A stretch of 64,000 nucleotides of DNA from Taenia hydatigena (lineage: Eukaryota > Platyhelminthes > Cestoda > Cyclophyllidea > Taeniidae): the NCBI GenBank assembly GCA_036345935.2, contig JADWOT020000009.1, positions 17,395,175 to 17,459,174 of the forward strand, written 5' to 3'. Below are positions 1 to 12,532 of the stretch, piece by piece. The first letter of the stretch is position 1. Each line of letters opens with the position of its first letter. The notes under the pieces are model-generated. The model was not told the DNA's origin. It ran no database searches and saw only the letters and a program-made list of their open reading frames with translations. The position numbers and the translations under genes were made by a program.

Positions 1-3000
1 ATCTCTCATTTTATAAATAATTAGGCATTGAAGTTTTTAAGGAACTTTTTTGTTCTCTATCTACGAACAATTAGTGCTGTCAAATTCTGGCGACAGTTCT
101 TTTCACACAACCAGACCAAACTATTTTAAAAACACGATTCGTACCCCCCTGTCAGGAGGCATCACGAATTCAAATGAGGCACATGGGGATGGTCGAAGTG
201 TTCTGGAAGCGCTCTAGCGGTGAACCGAAACGCCTGAAACGTCAAATGAGGGAAACGGGGGAGGGAGAGGAGGAAGGATTGAATGACAAGCCGCCATTTT
301 ATCCCTCCTACCACACCAGTTGTAGGCATTGTTCACGATTTTTGTGGTAGGCAGTGCGAGGAGGGGACAAATAGCGGACAAGCATAATAGCTGCGTTCGG
401 TTTTTGATGTTTCAGTATGACATCAAACGCCCGCGCAAATACATCCCCTCCCTCTGTTTGAGCACTCGTTCGTATATGTGCGCGTGTGAGAGAGGGAATG
501 GCAACATAAATTCAAGATGTTATCGCGATCACAGGGTGGAGGAGTACAAGGTCGTCAGAATAGCTTCTACATACACAAAAACAGCAGTTTAGTGCGGACA
601 ACATTCGGTCGTCTGGGGTCGTGTCGCCGACTCAACCAATCATATAGAGCCTGGTCTTCGTTCACATACCCATTTAACTACACAGGCTCTTCACTTCCTA
701 CGCAGATTGACAGTGAACCCATTTCAAGTTGTCCGAGCCAAACCAGACACAGTTTTAATTTATGGGCCAATGTGTCACTCTGTGCCTGGATTCGCAAGTG
801 AGCAGATCAATCCTTTCGGAGACATCGGAGACGCAAATGCGGTCTCTCACATAAAAAAACCAAATTAGGAAGTAAAACACTGAGGTACCAGTACGCTAGG
901 TCTTTCTATTATGTGCTTCCTGTGGTTAACTCAGAGCTTCACTTTGATTTCGAGGTATCTGATTGCCACATAATGGTCAGGCTACATGAAGGACCACGGG
1001 GAGAGAGAGAAATACCGACTGAATTGGTGTTATAGTAAACCGCCCGTGCCAATAGCCACTCAAATGCTCGATGCGTCAGTAAGTCTTCCTTGTAGTAATC
1101 CAAGAAAACGAGGTGGATAGCCCAATCCCAATCAGAAGTTGGGGATGGAAGAAGAATGACTAAAGTGGCGTATTTACAGGGGCATCGTCGTGTTTCCACG
1201 CTGACATTTTCCAAGTGGACAAATTGAAGCTGGACCATGCATACTAAGGTTGACCTTTACACGATGCACAGCCTTCAGTGGGTTGAATTAAGCCTTAACA
1301 GAAGAAACAAAACAGGGCAGCAGGCGACACTCACACATACACATTCATTTCTCCATTCGACGTAGCGCGGAACTCTCATTTTAGGGAGAAAGTCAGGGAA
1401 GCTCAGAAGGCAAAGATTAACACCCTTTCAACAGATGACTCACATCCAACCATTTAAGCACTGGGAGGAGAAAATGCCTGCCAGAGGGATTATAAAAATC
1501 ACAAGTATTTACTCATCCTTGAGGCTACCCAGCTTGTTTATAAAAAGAACCATCAAAAAACTCGCTTCTTATGTTTTTCTTGAACAAAATGTAGATCATT
1601 TCTCCTCCGACCAGTTGTGATAGCAAGTAATAGCACCCTCAGCAAGTAATTTAGAACAAAACACCACGGGAAAAGGAGACTTGGCACTTATTCTTTAGTT
1701 CCTTTAATATCGCCTTTGCCAGCATAAAAAAGAACTTAGGTAGGGTAGTAAGTGTGCTTATGAGTGCAATCTTGACGTGAGAGGGAGCAGTAGATCGACT
1801 CAGAAGAGAAAACGTGAATTGTGTCGCCGAGGTAAGAATAAACCATGCATTTCACCCTATTCAGCTGGCTACTCCTCTAAACAGCAATAAAAACCACATA
1901 ATTTCTTGACCTTTAGCCTACATCTGGGAGTCAATTCTGATCAAACATCCCACTATTTACAGAAAGGCGGTGCGCACCGACGATGCAGCTGTGTATTTGC
2001 TAATTGGAAGTAAACAAGACTGGTCAAACACCAATCGATTTCCGGTGGCTGTAATTTGACAATGACAGGTATAATGAATGACCACCGAGGGGTGAGAGAG
2101 GGAGTGGTAAACGGGGCACTCAGCTGGGACAAAGGCGGGTGGAGGAAGGATGACTAAGCCTGTTTCAATCCCCGCGCCCACAAGTCGGGTTTGGGGGGGG
2201 GGAGGTACGACCAGGCTCCTGACGCCCTGGCAAGTCATTGTTTCACCAGACATGAGTAATCCTGACGCACACACACACACACACAAGCATATACACATTC
2301 CGAGGCGAAAATGGGTGGAATGAAGAGGGACTTGTGCTACCCACTTGACAGTCCTGCATTTCCACTGCTCAATTGCGTCAACAGATGGTGCGATCGAAGG
2401 CCTGTCGTCACCGTTTTAAAAACCACAAGGTGCTCTCTTCTATCCGCACTCTTGCACCAATTAAGAGAGAGAGGAGAATCAGACAGAGCAGAGAAATTGT
2501 AAAACTCGTTGTAATTACTCAACAAGGCGGCATAGCAAAGCCTCCGAGCTTAAAAGAGAATGTGTCCCACCAGGATCAGAATTGGGGATCTACTTGACCC
2601 GATCGAGTACCTCTGCAATATAGGCGTAAACTTGGCCTTGCGATGAGGGGCGAAAAACCACCAATGATTTAAAAAGAAAGTTCTTTTCTGGAAAGAGAGG
2701 ACTCGTAGGCATGCATGGCTCCTCCTTACTCTTACTCAAACAATGAAAATTTAACCTAGCATGCCAAAGCCCCGAAGCCCTTTTTCCTTCTATTCACAAG
2801 ATAATGTTTATGCCTTAAAAAGAGTAAATCTACCTATCACCTGGTAAATGGATTTCTAAATAAATTTGGAGAGAGAATACAACCCTAAAGAAACAACCCT
2901 TGAGATGTATATTCGACCAATAAGGCAGACATGCGCAAAAAAATGCACACAGATGCTCAAGGCTACTCGATTGCCCTAGTCATTGTAGTTTTGTGGTCTT

Positions 3001-3368
3001 GGTGATGTGCCCGCCCTGAAACAGCAGTTTGGCCACCGATTCGCAAAGGGGCTGTGAAATCGAAAACCTTATGTTTCGTGGATCCAGTGGGAGTGCAGTT
3101 AGAGGGCGGGTCAGATTACGAGCCAGGGTTCCAAAGTCTACCACATGTTTGAGTCCTAAAAAACGCCTTTGTGCGACCTCAGGCACGAAAAGGGTCAATT
3201 TTTAACACCTTATATGGTAATAAATCAACACATTTGATTGTCATCACGTCCGCTGTCATAGCTTGTGCATCGAATGCAGGAAAACTACTCGTTTAGGTTC
3301 TACCACGACTCAAACTCCCCATAAGATAATATCAAACGTCATAGTACGAGAGTGGAAGAAATTCGTAC
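1..3368. other. Non-coding stretch downstream of the muscleblind exon
   Basis: No coding exon or RNA gene could be supported on either strand. If the muscleblind exon ending at 3369 belongs to an intact gene, this stretch is the 5' part of its next intron, because transcription runs toward lower coordinates. I looked on the minus strand for a following exon encoding the second finger (a GRC-start CCCH finger) and did not see one. The only clear repeat is a CA dinucleotide tract at 2267-2285. Confidence 0.5.
2267..2285. repeat. CA dinucleotide microsatellite
   Basis: Uninterrupted CA repeat of about nine units directly before an unremarkable A-rich stretch. It lies in non-coding sequence. Confidence 0.9.
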
Positions 3369-3719
3369 CTTGATGGAATCGTAGCAACAAATAACGCGTC
3401 CATTTTGTACATCCACATGTGGAGGTGGGTGAGCGAACTTGCATTCATTTTCATCCCTGGAGCACATTTTTCGCTGGTATTGACGACACACCTCGAGTGT
3501 GAGCCATCGCGAGTCCTTCATGGTGCCCGGTGATGCGGTGGCCGCAGCTGTGGCGGCCGCTAGAGCCGCCAACACCTGATGCACCTCCGTGGGGCTGCCC
3601 ATGCTTGTCATGGCGGGTGTGCCCACCCTTGCAGCTGCCGCAGCGGCCGGAGCCGCTAGGTAGGGGCTGTAGATGGCCGCACCGGCCTGTGGACTCGCGC
3701 TTATCGACCCACCCTCCAA
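3369..3719 (-). CDS. mbl: Muscleblind-like RNA-binding protein, exon with first CCCH zinc finger (partial)
   Basis: Muscleblind proteins bind YGCY-type RNA motifs through tandem CCCH zinc fingers and control alternative splicing and RNA localisation. Numbering residues from the TTG codon at 3719, residues 68-77 ([10 protein letters not shown]) lead into a finger with C78, C86, C93 and H97, spacing C-x7-C-x6-C-x3-H. The linker and the first cysteines of finger two follow (C111, C112), ending in DSIK. The exon stops there in phase 0 at a GTACGA donor (3368 downward), the same place where other animal muscleblind genes split finger two. The match is to the first finger pair: Drosophila muscleblind also has KDSRWL and CYDSIKG at these places. 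The N-terminal 66 residues are alanine-rich and unlike the short leader of fly and human proteins. M67 (3519-3521) sits where those proteins start, so it may be the start. The frame stays open upstream to a stop at 3882-3884, so the 5' exon edge is not fixed. No other exon of the gene was found in the window. Confidence 0.88.
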
Positions 3720-3884
3720 GGCCGCTGGCCAACATGCCAGTTGGGGAGCTTGGTAATGGTGGGGTGATTGATAGCAATCTGACAGTTCCGCCGTTTTGCT
3801 GACTTTAATTGATTGAAAGACTTCTGTGTGGACTTTAGAACGATGGAGGTGGTGATAATGACGAGCGGCTTTAAGTAGTTGCTA

Positions 3885-6800
3885 TCACTCCAGATGGCGC
3901 ATCTACAAAAGAGAAGGCGAAACGAGCAATCAGTTGGTGTGACCGCACAAACAGCCTAACACATGCTTTTGACAAGAGGAGAGAACATTTGGCCGTGGTC
4001 TCACAGCGACCTTGAAGGCTTAGAGTGAGCCGGTTGGTGAGAGAACATTTGAACAAGTAGATTTTTTGGACAAGTAAATCGGTTGGAGGAATCGGCCTAC
4101 ATCACCTTTTCTCACGGCCCAATTTTTTCACATCCCTGCTCTTTGTGTGTTTCGTGTTTGGAATTTCTTGGCGAGAGAGGTGGAGGGGGTGACGATTCTG
4201 TGAACTTTAGGACACAAAAAACCGCAACCCAGTGTGCACATTATATGGCCCCGAGTGACAGCCTATTTATCTTGGGATGGTCCAACAGAAACCATAATTT
4301 CACTACCAGAGGCAACTACACACGCCATGCATGCGTAGTGTGACGCGGAGTGGCACGCATTGTCAAAAATAAACATGAAGCACACGCACACACACGCATA
4401 AAATGCTATCACCACGTATGACAGGAGTAGAGGGGGTTGGAGGGTCGTCTCTACCTTATTTTTAAAAAAAATCTGAACAGGAAAGGCTTCAAAAAGCTCA
4501 TTTGTTCCATAAGGGAAATCAATAATCAGCCCAACCGGAGGCTGAAGGACGTCTGGGTGTCGTGGCGGCCAAAACAAAAGCAATCCAAGTTGCATGGCTT
4601 TGTTTCCAGTGTCCTCTGAGTCACTCGTCCGTGCGCCTGGACATGTCAATCCAGGGTGAACATAAAATCCGACAAACCAGGGTGGAAAGGGGGTGAAAAG
4701 ACCAGCGAGATGGAGAAACAGTGGTATACAAATGAAGGTAGCGCACACTTTGGTCACAAACCCTCCCTCTTTGTTTGTACTCACAGTCTTTTCCACAAAA
4801 AATACGTACAACTTTTAAAACAAAGATCTCTTAAGAAAGAAGAGCAAACACTTAATTGCCGTTCTAATGGAGCCAGACACCATGACGTCAGTGGGTGTGT
4901 ATGCTCCACCAAATCCTTGCTAACACAGTGATGCGAGGTGATGAAATACCTCACCCCAGATTTTTGTCTCAATTTGTGCCAATAAAGGGCTTAAGAGTAA
5001 ATGTGGATTTGTTCCGGAGGTCACTCTTCCTCTACACTGCTTTTGAGAAGCAAAGTTTGCAAATCCCGGACAACTATCAGCCGAGTCAAGGGGAGCGAAA
5101 AGATCAAATGTGATATAAAATGGTAGTCAGCACCGGCGCTACCAAAGCGCTGGATCTGGACTTTGTAATGCCTCAGCACCGTGACGAGGCCATTACCAGG
5201 CCTCTCCGAGTATTAGGTCAGCAAACCTACCTGGTTTCGGTGCCAGAAACAATGGCAGTGCCGGTTACGAAACAAGCGTGTAATGGTATTCTCAGGGGCA
5301 GAGATGGAATAAGGCAGTTGATATTAGACAAAAAGCACTACAGGAATGGCAGGAGATTGACTTACAGGAAGGCAGTAGCGCATCTTAATACACGCACATG
5401 TTCTGGGTCCAAGGACTCCTTGATAGCGTGGCGTGTGCGCCAACTAGTCGAACCAATGAGAGCAACGGAAGGCGTTTGACAAGCGCTGCAGCGCAAATCG
5501 GATTGGGGCTGGGCTAGGGTGCGTTGTGGTGTGCTGTGCTGTGCCTCTTAAACGACGTCGGCATGGCACGACACACAATGCTATGGTGTGGAACGTTAAA
5601 GTACACTTTTCGATGTCAGCAACATCACTTCCCTAGGCCCTCATCACGTTTTGCCCTATAGCATTGAAAATTGCTTGCCGCTGGCCTACAATCCCTCCCC
5701 TCTCTTTCCCTCCCTAAGGCTGTAAAAAACCATCCTTTCCGTTTTGTCCACAAAAGCGTGAGCAGTTGTCCGATTTAATAAATGTCTCTCCTTTTCCTTT
5801 CCAAAATTAACTCATCCGTAACAGGAAAAAAAACATCCACTAGAGGAAAAAAGTAGGAATGAGGAGGGAAGCAAGGGTGACCGTATGAGCGGTCGAAGTT
5901 TTGGTTGCCCGTAAATCCACTTGCGACATTGGAGTGCTCTTAAACTAGGAGTCAGCTCGAAGAATGAACGACCAAGTCCGAATTCCTGACAATTGCTAAT
6001 AGAAATCAAGACTGCTACATACCAGTTATCACTACCTGCCCATTGAGTAGCTCGACTACTGCCAACAGGTGGAAGAAAAGAATAGCTACTTCTTCTCAGG
6101 CCCAAGAGACACTTCACACGCTTAGTTGACAAGGGAACACTCTGGATCCAGATAAGTAAAAATAGGGAAGACGTATGTCTTTTTTGTCAGGTCGTATACG
6201 TCGTAGACCGTTTGGATCTACAACCACTAGTTGCCATTCCCGCCGTTTTTGGATTCCCTCGTGCAGCTGCCTTCTGAATTTCAGAGCATCTTGTCCAAAT
6301 TCCCTCACCATATCATTTTTCCCCATAAAAATGGCGCAGTAAAGCAAGGTTAATTGAGGGAACGGAAAGATAAAAATTTAAGTGCCAGCTCTACTGTGCA
6401 GTGATCGGTGGAGGCACGGGGAAAAAAGACGTTTTCTCCACTTCCCCACCTATATATAGCCACCAAATTGCAAGATTCGATGGATAAAGACGGAAAAAGA
6501 GCACAAAAAGAAGTTAGTGAATCATTACCTCCAATTGAGTGCATTACTTATTAATGGAGAGGAGGTGAGAAACAACAAAACACCTTCCTAGGCTAGATCG
6601 TTGAGGTGGGAAGTTTGGCCACGACTCCCAACCCCCTTCTCACCCCCATAGCCTCCAGGAGTATTCACGACCGAGCAGACCTATTGCTTCTCAAAAACAG
6701 ACCAAACGAAAGCAATAAAATCACGTTTTTGGTCTCAAGCCTTGCTCTAACCCAGTCTTCAGGCCGTTCAAACAACATGAATTCAAGGGGTAGCCTCCAA

Positions 6801-9800
6801 GTCCGATTGATGAAGTATAAAAACAGAAATTTAACGACCTCTCAAACGGAGCCGAAACGACATCAAAGAAATGTCAAAGTAGGTGGGTGAAACTTCCAGC
6901 TTCATTGCAGTGAGCTTTTTTTCCGCCCCATCCTGTGCGGTGGGAGAGATGGAGGGGAGCAACAAGACACCCAGAGACAGGCAATGCGATCTCAGAGGTC
7001 TGACGAATCCCTACTACCTTTTACAGGCCCCTCCATTCTTGGTAAAGATGTGGTCGTTATTGTAACCTAAAGCTGATTAACAGGTACTACGCGATGCCAT
7101 GAAACGGAAAAAAAAGAAGGGGACGTCTTTTGTTTACCGACTGCTCCATTCAATGCTGTGAAATTAACCGATATATGGTGAGTTTTTACTTGCTTTCCCC
7201 TCTAATTGACTCCTCTCTACCGCATTTGCGGTCAAAATCAGCGGAGGAGAACAAAAGCGAAAGAAAAAGAAAGCAAAAGAAACCGAAAAAAAGACTTGTA
7301 CCAGATTAGAAATTCTAATTTGCTGGTACCGACGAGAATTGGCAAGTAGCATTCCAACTGAAGTCCAACAAGTTAATCCGCTAAAGGCGCAGCAGCACTA
7401 CCGAAAGCTTAGGTATCCAAGGTTATGAGACCACACTTTGTTCTCACAACGCACACCCTTTGAAGGGTCACTGAGGAATTCCCTTCGGACGGAGACGGTG
7501 GATCAACTCAATATGACAAGGAAAGATATGCTAGAGGGAAAAATCTGTCAAGTCAGGCTTGATGGAGTCGCAGGTCAAATGACCCAACGCGTCAACCATC
7601 ATGAAACAACCTCAGCTGACCACCTGCTTAAAGCATCTTCATGAAGCGGCTCGCTCTTCTGCTTTCCCTATGGAAATAACAATCCGAATATTGGAATGAT
7701 TCCGGTGGATTTCTCCCGGTCAGGTGGTGAGTCAAAATAGCACAAAAACCCAAAGTTTACTTATGCCAGATGGTCAGATTCCAGGAAGTACCGAGCGCCT
7801 GTTTGTTGGAATACCAACTGTAGAAATTACATGGGATTACATGGAAAAACCACATTTCTTTTGCCCCTTTGATAATATGGGAATAGGCATGCACCTTATT
7901 AGAGGAGGGTAGGGGAGGGGAGGCATCGTAAAACCACTTTTTTCCAACGCGAAGGATGCGTGGAAAGGCATGAAATATTCAAATGCACCGGTGCAGAACC
8001 ACCAGGAATTCCAATTGCAGATTGGCAAATGGACGGGTGCAGTGGAGGGTGAAACATCCAACACCCACTTCCCATTTCTAGCGTTCAGTTGGTGAGGCCT
8101 TGTTCTCATTGAAGGAGACAAAGGATGAACCACCGTGGCTGCCTCGGCTTGACGTTTGATGGGCTAGGTGAGACCGTTGGACCTCCCCTCCTCCCACTCG
8201 AAATTAGCATCGACCAATCAACGTGTGGGGCAAAAGAAGGTGAATAAAAGGCAATCCACTCTTTTTACTTTCTTGTGAAGATAAGTCTCACTTTGGCATG
8301 GCCTACTGTCACATGGGAGTGGGAGGGGAAAAACCCAGTCCAGTCTTCTTTTTTTCCGTGGAAGCGCAAAAATAATTGTGACTTTTTCGGCCCCGTTCCC
8401 AATACTAACTCGTCCTGCCTTTTTAAGTCTTCACGGTACACCAAGCATTAGTTACATGGTGAGAGCGAGAGGATACACTTCCTTTTCCTTTTGTCTTTTT
8501 CTCCAAGCAGTCGCGAGGCAACTCAGCTGCCTCTCTTCGACATACGATTGTGCCGAGTTATCGTGTTGCCATGGCGAATTGGTGGATTTCTTTTCCGTTT
8601 CATATAGGATACAGTATTGGCTAGAATTGTTTTTATCCTAAATTAAAGTGATTAATGTATGACGGTTCACTTCCGACGCAACAATTAAGCTGTTCCACGT
8701 AATCAACAGGCACACACACAATGTTGTAAACCACAAGCCTCGAGAATGAACCCTCGGATGATAAATAACAGTAGGCGGATGTAATCTGCTCGGAAAAAAA
8801 GGCGGTTGATGAAGTAAAACAAATAGAGGGTAGACGGATTCCCTGTTCTCCGCCCACTTAGTTAACTTCGGATAAGCGAGGCGGAAACGAATGCCAAGGC
8901 TGAGCGAATTTCAGAAGTTAAGAGGCTAAAAAAGAAGGCAAATCTACTGTTTTTAAGGTAACCGAGCTACTAAAAAGGGCGACTTTTAGGATGTGGGTGG
9001 GTAAATCGTGTACCGCATGTATGTCGATGTAATGTATGCACCGTACAGTGCAAAACTATTACACCTTACACCTCTCGCCAAGATAACTATAACTTCTGCA
9101 CCGAGAAAAAGGAGAATGAAATGCAAGGAATTGCGAACTTTGTTCGAATAATATTGCGCAATTAAAAACAAACTCTTTCGTTATACTTATGTGCAGTAAA
9201 AAGGAGGGAGATAATTAAAGAGAAGCCTCGACTCCGAGCGAGAGGGAGAGAGGGAACACTCGGACAGCTCCAGAGAGGTTTTGGTTTCAACGAGGACAAA
9301 TGAATCAGAACACCCCAAATGGAAGGTGATGGAATTAGGGGGGCGAAAACAAGGAAACAAAGTTTACCGAAATCTCATTGGCTACTTATTTGATGACGGG
9401 ATTACCCTTCTGCCTGGGAAAGTGGACTTTGGCCATGGTATTATACCGAATCATCATTCCGTCGGTGTTGCAGAATCGAAAAAAAAGTACCAGCCGCTCT
9501 TTTGTTTTGCCTCACAGTCTACGACACACTTCGTGTACCACATGTGCTGGCTAGCTACTGGCTTCCCTCCGCCTTCGCCGCCTCCTCCTCCTCCTCCTAC
9601 CCAAATCGCCCAACAGACTGTGATCAAACGCAAAAAACAATGCAGATATGTTCAAAGCGCCTGCACTCTTCAGTTGGGAAATTAATTGCCTCAAAGCCTG
9701 GAAATGGACAGACTTAGACGCTGTCTTCCCCCAGAGGAAGAGTTACATGTAATTTGATTTCGTGGTCAGTTAACCGCCCTGAAGGCCTGGACAAAGGTAG

Positions 9801-12093
9801 GGAAGCACAGACATCTTCTGCAAATAATGGGCACGTTTTTTCCCAATAAAATAAGAAACACAAACACATTTTTCCGCTAATCTACCAACAAATCTGGAAC
9901 CCCTTCCATGCTCTGTAGAATCAGAGAAGGAGAATTGGGCAAAATTGGCAAAGGCTTGCCCAACATTGATAATTCGTGCGAAATTAGTGAGGAATATTCC
10001 ATCAAAATGCATTCCAGACAATAAAGAAAGTAGTAGTTCTTTTTCTTTCCCCTTCCACTCCAAATAGAATAGCGCCTCTCTCTCCCCACGCGCGTGCACA
10101 TTCACTCGCAGTGGAAATAAAAACAGGCATTACACAAGGTTGTCTGTTCGTCTTGTGGAGAATAAAATTCTACTTACTAGCTGTTTGTCAAGCACTCTAA
10201 TTAGAGCAAATAAAAATTGAGCCCATGGCAGACTTTGATTCTCAATTTTTGCTGTGATGAAAAACTAGCAATGGGTTGAATGGAACTACAGCATAAAAGG
10301 GTGGAGGAGGGAATAGAAAGGGGCAAAAAAAGGTATGCAGTGGAATGGCTTACAAAGAATAGAAGGTGAACGGCGACGAGGTGGAGAAGCTGAGAGGATG
10401 AGGAGTCCCGAGAGAGCATACAAAATAAAGCGTCCGCCACCTGAACCTTCAAACTGCGCCGCGTGAATGTGCATGCACGCGCGCGCCTGCGTGCCTGTGT
10501 GAGTGCGTGCGTACGTGCGTGCGTGTTAAAGGCCAACGGCACAGCTGCACGCGCAGCGCACCTCTCTGTCTCACCCCCACTCCTCCTCCTCCACCATCTA
10601 CCACCCCTCCACCTCTCGCCTTCACCTCACACCCCTTGTCCAACACCCCTGGTGCATCAAATAAATCCTGTGCACGCGCACACGCACGTACGCGGTGCGG
10701 CGATGTCAAAGTGAACGGGCGAACGAGCTTGCGAGCCAGCCTGTCCGTCCCACTGACAACTTGTGAACAGCGCCTGTCTGTCCACGCTTTCCAGTGCTTT
10801 GTTGCGCAGACATTTTGGCTGGCGAATGAGTGGGTGGAAGTGTGGGCTCAATTCGCTGGAGGGCACAACGAGACTGGTACACAGACACCAACCGGGCGAC
10901 CCGGATTCTGTGACAAGACTGGCGAGAACAAAAGACCTTGTGGAGGCGGTGTGAGTAACACGCCGTCCCTGTAACAGAGTCGGGTTCTCGAATAATCGAT
11001 AATTGTCTGAGTCGAAGCCCCGAGTGGTGTTCGTTAAGCGTTGAGTTGGTGGTCCAAGAAATCGATGTTGCGCAAATTACCCTCACGAAGTCTGATTTTT
11101 TAACTTTTTGTACTTTTTTGGACAGTTTTTTCGGTAAAATTAAACGAGGCACAGTTCACGGACTGCGGAGTAGTGGGGTTACAAGATTAATTTTGAAAAA
11201 GCAAGTAGTTCTGACTTCAAAATTAGCCGAGATGCGTACTTGTACATCGAGTCGGAATTCTTCAAAGTTTGTGAATTACCCACTTCCACGCTTCATTAGA
11301 ATATTGGGTTTGGGTCGGTCTGGGTGGGTTGGGGGGGGGGGGAAGAGGGGCGAACTTTCAACCTCCTCAAAGGGAATACGCGGCTGTGGTTTGGGGGAGG
11401 AAACTTGAAACGGACTGTTAACACTTAGCCATGCATTGCGGTTTCACTTCAGCTGGTACCTGCCGATCATCTTGCAAATGCTCTATTTGCATTCACGGAA
11501 AAAAATTGTCTAGCCTGGTTCATATTTGATCAGAATAAAAAAAATGCTGGCGTTTAAGTGTGCACACGATTTTGAGGGCCACGGTTTAACCCTCACTAGG
11601 AGTAGAATGTGATTGCATTTTTATTCTCCCTTGCTTATAAAAGTGAAAAAACTAAACATAAGGAGAAGCTAGATGAAAAATAGTTAATTTACGGGTCATA
11701 AACAACCCCCAATCGCCTAATTACTCACTCCTAATTAAGGCGGGGTAAAATTACCCATTCATTATCTCCACGTATAAAGGCTTGCAAATTCTAGGGAAAA
11801 TTGCTTCGAAATCGGGTCAGATGGGAACAAAAAAGGTGAATCAAGTATTAAATGCGCATATTTTACTCCTATTTACGCATGTTTAGATGGATGGGGAAAG
11901 TTTCACACCACAAACGGTACATTATTTAACAATAAATGGGAGCTGAATGCATCCAGCTGACATTTCGACATCGCTCAGCAATTTGCACCCATTTAGACAA
12001 TTTTTTAAAGGGCCGGAAGACTATAAAAATTAATCAGACAATTCAAAAGAAGAAAGAATTTCAGCTAACTGAAGGTATTGTAGTTTCCACATA
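3885..12093. other. Non-coding stretch upstream of the muscleblind exon
   Basis: Short open frames occur on both strands, but none shows a recognisable domain or a consistent splice structure. Upstream exons of muscleblind could lie here unrecognised, since such genes have very long 5' introns. A GC-rich patch with alternating purine-pyrimidine sequence lies near 10.5 kb and a run of about ten Gs near 11333. Confidence 0.5.
10470..10526. repeat. Alternating purine-pyrimidine GC-rich tract
   Basis: The stretch reads as repeated GCGC, TGCG and GTGC units and is almost perfectly alternating purine-pyrimidine, a composition prone to form Z-DNA. It opens a locally GC-rich patch (about 10440-10980). 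That patch yields overlapping open frames on both strands, which I take as a composition effect. Confidence 0.7.
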
Positions 12094-12532
12094 TGAGGGA
12101 GAGGAGGAGGAGGAGGAGGAGGAGGAGGAGGAGGAGGAGGAGGAGGAGGAGGAGGAGGAGGAAGGAGGAGGAGGAGAGGAGGAGTGAGAGGAGGAGGAGG
12201 AGGAGGAGGAGGAGGCGGAGGAGGTAGGAGGAGGAGGAGGAGGGAGGAGGAGGGGAGGAGGAGGAGGAGGGGAGCGAGGAGGAGGTAGCGAGAGAGGAGG
12301 GAGGAGGAGGAGGAGGAGGAGGGAGGAGGAGGAGGAGGAGGAGGGGAGGAGGAGGAGGAGGAGAGGAGGAGGAGGAGGAGGAGGAGGAGGAGTGAGGAGA
12401 GATGATGTAGGAGGTAGGAGGAGGCAGGAAAGGAGGAGGAGGAGGGAGGGGGAGGTAGGAGGAGGAGGAGGAGGCAGGAGGGGAGGAGGAGGAGGAGGAG
12501 GAGGAGGAGGAGGAGGAGGAGGAGGAGGAGGA
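12094..12532. repeat. AGG/GGA trinucleotide array, about 440 bp, imperfect
   Basis: A nearly pure purine strand of AGG units with occasional extra G, a C or T substitution, and a few short interruptions (for example GATGATGTAG near 12401). The top strand is almost all purine over 440 bp, so triplex (H-DNA) or G-quadruplex structure is possible. Translation gives Glu-rich frames on the plus strand and Ser/Pro/Leu homopolymer frames on the minus strand; these are artefacts of the repeat. Confidence 0.95.

Noticed and set aside
5120..5479. 119-codon plus-strand frame
   Set aside because: No recognisable motif, no flanking splice or polyadenylation context, and a length compatible with chance.
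10449..11152. Overlapping open frames on both strands near 10.5-11.1 kb (up to 155 codons)
   Set aside because: They coincide with a GC-rich, stop-poor patch and alternating GCGC sequence; no domain and no splice structure support either strand.
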